Notes under the pieces: generated by a model
Told to the model about the DNA's origin: nothing
The model's database searches: none
What the model saw: the letters and a program-made list of their open reading frames with translations, nothing else
Part shown: piece by piece, positions 10,700 to 14,532 of the stretch
Numbering within the stretch: position 1 is the stretch's first letter
How the letters are laid out: each line of letters begins with the position of its first letter
Assembly (NCBI GenBank): GCA_910585165.1
Contig: CAJUBX010000061.1
Coordinates: 1 to 14,532, forward strand
Direction: 5' to 3'
DNA length: 14,532 bases
Source of the DNA: an uncultured Oscillibacter sp.
Lineage (GTDB): Bacteria; Bacillota; Clostridia; Oscillospirales; Oscillospiraceae
Program-made: the position numbers and the translations under genes

Positions 10700-13054
10700 A
10701 TGAAACAGCTGAAACATCTGACGGCCCTGGCCTGCGCTCTGGCCCTGGTTCTGACGCTGGTTCCCGCGGCGGGAGCCGAGGAAAGACCGCAGTACACGAT
10801 GGGGCAGATCGTAGGAGGCGATCCCAACTGCGAGCATCACATCATGAATCTGTACCAGTACCAGGAAACCGTCCAGGCCACCTGCACGGAAAACGGCTAC
10901 GGCTTCTGGCCCTGCGAATTCTGCGGCGCAAAGCAGGTCTGTGCGATTCTGTATCCCCAGGGACACCGATATTCAAATGGCGTTTGCAGGTACTGCGGCG
11001 AGGCGGACCCGAACGCCCAGAGAGGAGAAACTGCGTCCGGCGGCGGCACGACTCCGTCTGTCCAGCCCGGGAACACTCCGGCAGAGCCCGCCGCCCCGCA
11101 GGACGGATGCGAGACGGGACAGCATAAATGGAGCTTGACCATCACGCCCTCCAGCTGCTCCACAGAGGGAAAGGCGGTCAGGACCTGCGACGTTTGCGGG
11201 AAGGAAGAAATCCAGAACACCATTCCCAAAACCGGCCACACCTGGAGGCAGCTGAGCGGCTACCGCGTTTGTACCGTCTGCGGCGAGACGGAGCAGCAGC
11301 TCTCCGCTCAGCCCCAGACCCAGCCGGAAGAGCCCGGTGAGCCCGAAAGGCCCTCCGTCTCCTCGAAGGGCAGCATCATGACGGGTTCCACCTCCCTGTC
11401 TCAGCTGAGCAAGCAGGAGATCATCGGCCTGCTGGAGGACAATCCCCTGACCATGCCCTCCCAGGTCTTCGACGTGCAGCCCAGCTGCTCCGCCCCCTAC
11501 GCGGCGGGCAAGCTGTCCAGCGCTGCCCTTCAAGCCGCTCTGGACCGTCTGAACGCCCTGCGGCGCATCAGCGGCATTCCCGCTGCCAGCCTCAGCAGCC
11601 AGTGGAGCGAAACCGCCCAGTACGGCGCGGTGGTCCTGGGGGCCCTGGGCACGCTGAGCCACACGCCCTCCCAGCCCGCCGGCATGGATAAGTCCTTCTT
11701 TGACAAGGGCTACTCCGCTACATACTCCAGCAACCTCTCCGCCGGGCGGACCCTGGTTGCCGCCGTGGATGGGCTGATGGACGACTACACCGCCGGAAAC
11801 ATCACCAGCGCCGGGCACCGCCGCTGGCAGCTGAGCCCCGCCCTGAAAAAGGTTGGCTTCGGCTATGTAAATAACGGAAACGGCTACCGCTCCTTCGTAG
11901 ACGAGAAGGTCTTCGACCGGAACGAGGGCTTCTCCAGCGCCCACTCCATGGACTACGATTCCTTCGGCTGGCCCGCCGCCGGGTACTTCCCCAACGATAT
12001 GGCCTTTTTCAGCGGCCACACGCCCTGGACCGTGGAGCTGAACCCCGACGTTTACGCCAAGCCCAGCGGCATTACCGTCAAAATCTCCGGCGGCGGAAAG
12101 AACTGGACCCTTTCCGGCAGCTATCCGGCGGCGGATTCCGGGAAATACCTCCATGTGGAAGCGGGGGACCCCTGGAATTACGGCGGCAGCCACTGCATCA
12201 TTTTCCGGCCCGACGGCGTGACGAAGTACGAGGGTGTTTACACGGTGGAGATCGACGGATTGAAGCATAAGGACGGCTCCGCCGCGCCCTTTGCTTACAC
12301 GGTGGAGTTCTTCAGCACAGCCGCCTCCAGCCAGCCCAGCACTCCCGAAAAGCCCTCGACCCCCAGCACCCCCAAGCCCAGCACTCCCGAGAAGCCCTCG
12401 ACTCCCAGCACCCCCAAGCCCAGCACTCCTGAGAATCCCTCGACCCCCAGCACTCCCAAGCCCAGCACTCCTGAGAATCCCTCGACTCCCAGCACTCCCA
12501 AGCCCTCCGGGTCCTCCGGCAGCAAGTCCAACCCCTTTGCGGATGTGCCCAACGGCTCTTATTACTATGACGCGGTGCTCTGGGCGCTGGAGGAGGGCGT
12601 GACCGGAGGCTTCAGCCCCACGGAGTTCCGCCCCAACGCCACCTGCACCCGGGGCCAGGCCGTGACCTTCCTCTGGCGGGCCAAGGGCTGCCCGGAGCCC
12701 AAAACAAAGACCAATCCCTTCCAGGACGTGCCGTCCACCAGCCCCTTCTATAAGGCCATTCTCTGGGCCCAGGAGAACGGAATTGCCGGAGGCGTTACCG
12801 CCACTGCCTTCAACCCCGGCGGAACCTGCACCAGCGGGCATGTGGTGACCTTCCTCTGGCGGGCCAGCGGAAAGCCCGCCGCCTCCGGTTCCAGCAGCCT
12901 TGCCTCCGCCAACCCCGGCAAGTACTACACCGACGCAGTGGCCTGGGCTGACGCCGCCGGACTGCTGGACGGCGTGGGCGAGGACTTCGCCCCAGCCAAT
13001 CGTTCCCCCCGGGCGGATATTGTGACGTACCTTTACCGGAGCCTGGCCGGCTGA
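10700..13054 (+). CDS. Secreted CAP-domain protein with cysteine-rich modules and three SLH domains
   Basis: A 784-residue surface protein. MKQLKHLTALACALALVLTL plus VPAAGA is a Sec signal peptide, probably cut after A26. Two cysteine-rich modules follow (C44-C99 and C137-C194). Each has a TCTENGY- or SCSTEGK-type segment, a C-x2-C-G pair, a GH and a second C-x2-C-G, resembling small zinc-ribbon-like repeats of clostridial surface proteins. After a Pro/Gln/Ser linker, a CAP (SCP/PR-1, YkwD-like) domain spans about 281-406, with H321 in LSHTPS and H373 in SAGHRRW. A beta-rich region follows, then four 14-residue PSTPEKPSTPSTPK-type repeats (546-601). Three SLH domains (about 611-667, 671-727, 740-784) would hold the protein to cell-wall polymers. 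The ATG at 10700 fits the ribosome site and signal peptide. The function of CAP domains in such proteins is unclear. It appears unrelated to the sugar locus. Confidence 0.88.
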   Translation: MKQLKHLTALACALALVLTLVPAAGAEERPQYTMGQIVGGDPNCEHHIMNLYQYQETVQATCTENGYGFWPCEFCGAKQVCAILYPQGHRYSNGVCRYCGEADPNAQRGETASGGGTTPSVQPGNTPAEPAAPQDGCETGQHKWSLTITPSSCSTEGKAVRTCDVCGKEEIQNTIPKTGHTWRQLSGYRVCTVCGETEQQLSAQPQTQPEEPGEPERPSVSSKGSIMTGSTSLSQLSKQEIIGLLEDNPLTMPSQVFDVQPSCSAPYAAGKLSSAALQAALDRLNALRRISGIPAASLSSQWSETAQYGAVVLGALGTLSHTPSQPAGMDKSFFDKGYSATYSSNLSAGRTLVAAVDGLMDDYTAGNITSAGHRRWQLSPALKKVGFGYVNNGNGYRSFVDEKVFDRNEGFSSAHSMDYDSFGWPAAGYFPNDMAFFSGHTPWTVELNPDVYAKPSGITVKISGGGKNWTLSGSYPAADSGKYLHVEAGDPWNYGGSHCIIFRPDGVTKYEGVYTVEIDGLKHKDGSAAPFAYTVEFFSTAASSQPSTPEKPSTPSTPKPSTPEKPSTPSTPKPSTPENPSTPSTPKPSTPENPSTPSTPKPSGSSGSKSNPFADVPNGSYYYDAVLWALEEGVTGGFSPTEFRPNATCTRGQAVTFLWRAKGCPEPKTKTNPFQDVPSTSPFYKAILWAQENGIAGGVTATAFNPGGTCTSGHVVTFLWRASGKPAASGSSSLASANPGKYYTDAVAWADAAGLLDGVGEDFAPANRSPRADIVTYLYRSLAG
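12335..12502 (+). repeat. Four tandem 42-bp repeats encoding the Pro/Ser/Thr linker
   Basis: Units at 12335-12376, 12377-12418, 12419-12460 and 12461-12502 each encode PSTPEKPSTPSTPK (units 1-2) or PSTPENPSTPSTPK (units 3-4). Neighbouring copies differ by only one to four bases. The linker is rigid and extended, and separates the CAP part from the wall-binding SLH domains. Confidence 0.95.
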
Positions 13055-13078
13055 CCGCTGCCCGGAATTACCCGCCTC

Positions 13079-13107
13079 TTGACAATTCCCCGCCCCGGTG
13101 CTATAGT
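13079..13107 (+). promoter_or_regulatory. Promoter of the T-box-thrS transcript
   Basis: Consensus TTGACA (13079-13084) is spaced 17 bases from TATAGT (13102-13107). The start would be near 13114, just before the first T-box stem. No terminator is visible for the surface-protein gene, which ends at 13054. Confidence 0.8.
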
Positions 13108-13113
13108 AGCGTT

Positions 13114-13354
13114 GTCAAATCGGCTATGACGGAGAAGAACCGCCCGGTCCCCCACAGAGAGGGGCGCGCTTGCTGGAAGCGCCCCGCGAGGCCCGGCGGC
13201 CGTACCACTCCCGAGCCGCCCGGGATGACCGGGACGGGCCCGCCCGTTACAGCGGAGGCGAGCGGCGGCCCCGTCCGGGGACGCAAGCAGGGTGGAACCG
13301 TGGAATGCGTCTTTCGTATCCCACCCCTGATGAAAGATCAGGGGTGGGATTTTT
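13114..13354 (+). promoter_or_regulatory. Threonine T-box riboswitch
   Basis: A tRNA-sensing leader that lets transcription enter thrS when tRNA-Thr is uncharged. Stem I appears to be closed by CGGC (13121-13124) with GCCG (13215-13218). Its distal part contains AGAGGGGCGCGC and GCTGGAAGC. The probable specifier is ACC (Thr) at 13204-13206 in the sequence GTACCACTCCCGAGC; the overlapping ACT would also read Thr. The conserved T-box AGGGTGGAACCGTGG is at 13289-13303 and can pair with CCACCC inside the terminator to form the antiterminator. The leader is unusually GC-rich. The middle stems (13219-13280) were not resolved by eye. Confidence 0.92.
13318..13354 (+). terminator. T-box-controlled terminator of thrS
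   Basis: A perfect 14-bp stem (13318-13331 with 13337-13350) with a GAAAG loop is followed by TTTT. Its 5' arm contains CCCACCCCT, which competes for pairing with AGGGTGG in the T-box at 13289-13295. Confidence 0.9.
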
Positions 13355-13385
13355 ACCCCTGCCCCTTAATACAAGGAGGATTTTT

Positions 13386-14532
13386 ATGAGCGAAGAAAGC
13401 AATCTGTATACCTTTGAAAATGAAACCTACCGCAAAACCTATTGGCATACCTGCTCCCACATCCTGGCCCAGGCGGTGAAGCGCCTGTACCCGGAGGTGA
13501 AGCTGGCCATCGGCCCCTCCATCGACGAGGGCTTCTACTACGACATGGATTCCCCCTTCCCCTTCACGCCAGAGATCATGGAGAAGATTGAGGGCGAGAT
13601 GCGGAAAATCTGCAAGGAGAAGCTGAAGCTGGAGCGCTTTGAGCTGCCCCGGGCGGAGGCCGTGAAGTTCATGGAGGAAAAGGGCGAGCCCTTCAAGGTG
13701 GAGCTTATCAACGACCTGCCGGAGGACGCGGCCATCAGCTTTTATAAGCAGGGGGAGTTCACCGACCTCTGCGCCGGCCCCCACCTGGACTCCACCGGCC
13801 GGGTGAAGGGCAACGCCATCAAGCTCACCGCCTGCAACGCCGCCTACTGGCGGGGGGACTCCAACCGGGAAACCCTCCAGCGCATTTACGGCATCGCCTT
13901 CCCCAAGAAGGACGAGCTGGACGACTACATCCAGCGCATCGAGGAGGCCAAGAAGCGGGACCACCGCAGGCTGGGCAAGGAGCTGGGCCTGTTCATGCTC
14001 CGGGACGAGGGCCCCGGCTTCCCCTTCTTCCTGCCCAAGGGCATGACCCTGAAAAACACCCTGCTGGACTACTGGCGGAAGGTCCACAAGAAGTACGGCT
14101 ATGTGGAGATCTCCACCCCCATCATGCTCAACCGCCAGCTGTGGGAGCGCTCCGGCCACTGGGACCACTACAAGAACAACATGTACACCACCGTCATCGA
14201 CGAGGTGGATTTTGCGGTCAAGCCCATGAACTGCCCCGGCGGCATGCTGGTCTACGCCAGCGAGCCCCACTCCTACAAGGAGCTGCCCCTGCGGGTGGGG
14301 GAGATCGGCCTGGTACACCGTCATGAGCTCTCCGGCGCGCTGCACGGCCTCTTCCGGGTCCGCTGCTTCAACCAGGACGACGCCCACGTCTTCATGACCC
14401 GGGATCAGATGCAGGACGTGATTCAGGAAACGGTGCGGCTTTTTGACGAGGTGTACTCCGTCTTCGGCCTCAGCTATACCATTGAGCTGTCCACCATGCC
14501 GGAGGACCACATCGGCACCGTGGAGGAGTGGG
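13386..14532 (+). CDS. thrS: Threonyl-tRNA synthetase, N-terminal part, lacking a TGS domain (runs off the window)
   Basis: The first 382 residues of a class II synthetase that charges tRNA-Thr in the cytoplasm. The editing domain starts almost at once: HTCSH (H21, H25) and DLCAGPH (C129, H133) are its metal and catalytic residues. The catalytic core follows: VEISTPIML, MNCPGG with the zinc-ligand C283, motif 2 in HRHELSGALHGLFRVRCFNQ, and DDAHVF with the zinc-ligand H334. Most ThrS proteins have a TGS domain of about 60 residues before the editing domain; here only about 18 residues precede it. The start at 13386 is well fixed by AAGGAGG (13374-13380) and by the riboswitch terminator upstream. 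The gene is controlled by the T-box leader. Motif 3 and the anticodon-binding domain lie beyond the window. Confidence 0.95.
   Translation, partial: MSEESNLYTFENETYRKTYWHTCSHILAQAVKRLYPEVKLAIGPSIDEGFYYDMDSPFPFTPEIMEKIEGEMRKICKEKLKLERFELPRAEAVKFMEEKGEPFKVELINDLPEDAAISFYKQGEFTDLCAGPHLDSTGRVKGNAIKLTACNAAYWRGDSNRETLQRIYGIAFPKKDELDDYIQRIEEAKKRDHRRLGKELGLFMLRDEGPGFPFFLPKGMTLKNTLLDYWRKVHKKYGYVEISTPIMLNRQLWERSGHWDHYKNNMYTTVIDEVDFAVKPMNCPGGMLVYASEPHSYKELPLRVGEIGLVHRHELSGALHGLFRVRCFNQDDAHVFMTRDQMQDVIQETVRLFDEVYSVFGLSYTIELSTMPEDHIGTVEEW

Noticed and set aside
10489..11127. Plus-strand frame overlapping the gap and the start of the surface protein
   Set aside because: It is out of frame with the signal peptide and cysteine modules, Arg/Ser/Gly-rich, and has no recognisable domain.
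12335..12502. CRISPR-like array
   Set aside because: The repeats are contiguous, in frame and have no spacers; they encode a Pro/Ser/Thr linker.
10973..12841. Gly-rich 622-codon minus-strand frame opposite the surface protein
   Set aside because: It mirrors the Pro/Ser/Ala-rich coding of the real gene, including the 42-bp repeats, and has no supporting start signal.
13353..14510. Minus-strand open frame opposite thrS
   Set aside because: The plus strand is an unmistakable ThrS; the antisense product is low-complexity and His/Val/Gly-rich.

Overview
The window looks like a chromosomal piece of a GC-rich member of the Clostridia (Bacillota), most likely a gut Oscillospiraceae-type organism (Flavonifractor, Intestinimonas or Lawsonibacter relatives would fit). 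This is inferred from strong AGGAGG ribosome sites, a tRNA-sensing T-box leader, a secreted protein with SLH domains and Clostridia-type protein families. No phage, insertion sequence, CRISPR array, tRNA or rRNA was seen. Almost all of it can be assigned to known families, and I found no convincing wholly new system. The most interesting parts are regulatory DNA layouts and two proteins with unusual architecture.

Layout. (1) 1-241: the 3' end of a malic enzyme gene and a hairpin. (2) 242-1818: a small redox module. Two tandem flavodoxin-like reductase genes on the minus strand diverge from an HxlR-family regulator gene, with overlapping promoters and a dyad over the -35 of the reductase promoter. 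(3) 1819-9594, minus strand: an alpha-galactoside uptake and breakdown locus. In transcription order it has an MsmX/UgpC-type ATPase and an AraC-family regulator, then a lipoprotein sugar-binding protein, two permeases and a GH36 alpha-galactosidase. (4) 9811-10473: a divergent YesL-like (DUF624) membrane protein whose promoter mirrors that of the ATPase gene. (5) 10700-13054: a secreted 784-residue protein with cysteine-rich modules, a CAP domain, a Pro/Ser/Thr repeat linker and three SLH domains. (6) 13079-14532: a promoter, a threonine T-box riboswitch and the 5' part of thrS, which lacks the usual N-terminal TGS domain.

How they work together. The transporter genes make a complete CUT1 importer: lipoprotein binding protein, two EAA-motif permeases and an ATPase. 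The imported sugar would be cut in the cytoplasm by the alpha-galactosidase, which has no signal peptide. The AraC-type regulator is made with the ATPase. It probably acts on repeated TGCA-containing sites upstream of the binding-protein promoter. The gene set resembles the msm (raffinose/melibiose) loci of streptococci, so raffinose-family sugars or melibiose are the likely substrates. That substrate call rests on the GH36 gene and not on the transporter sequences. The HxlR/reductase module, the surface protein and thrS appear to be separate units.
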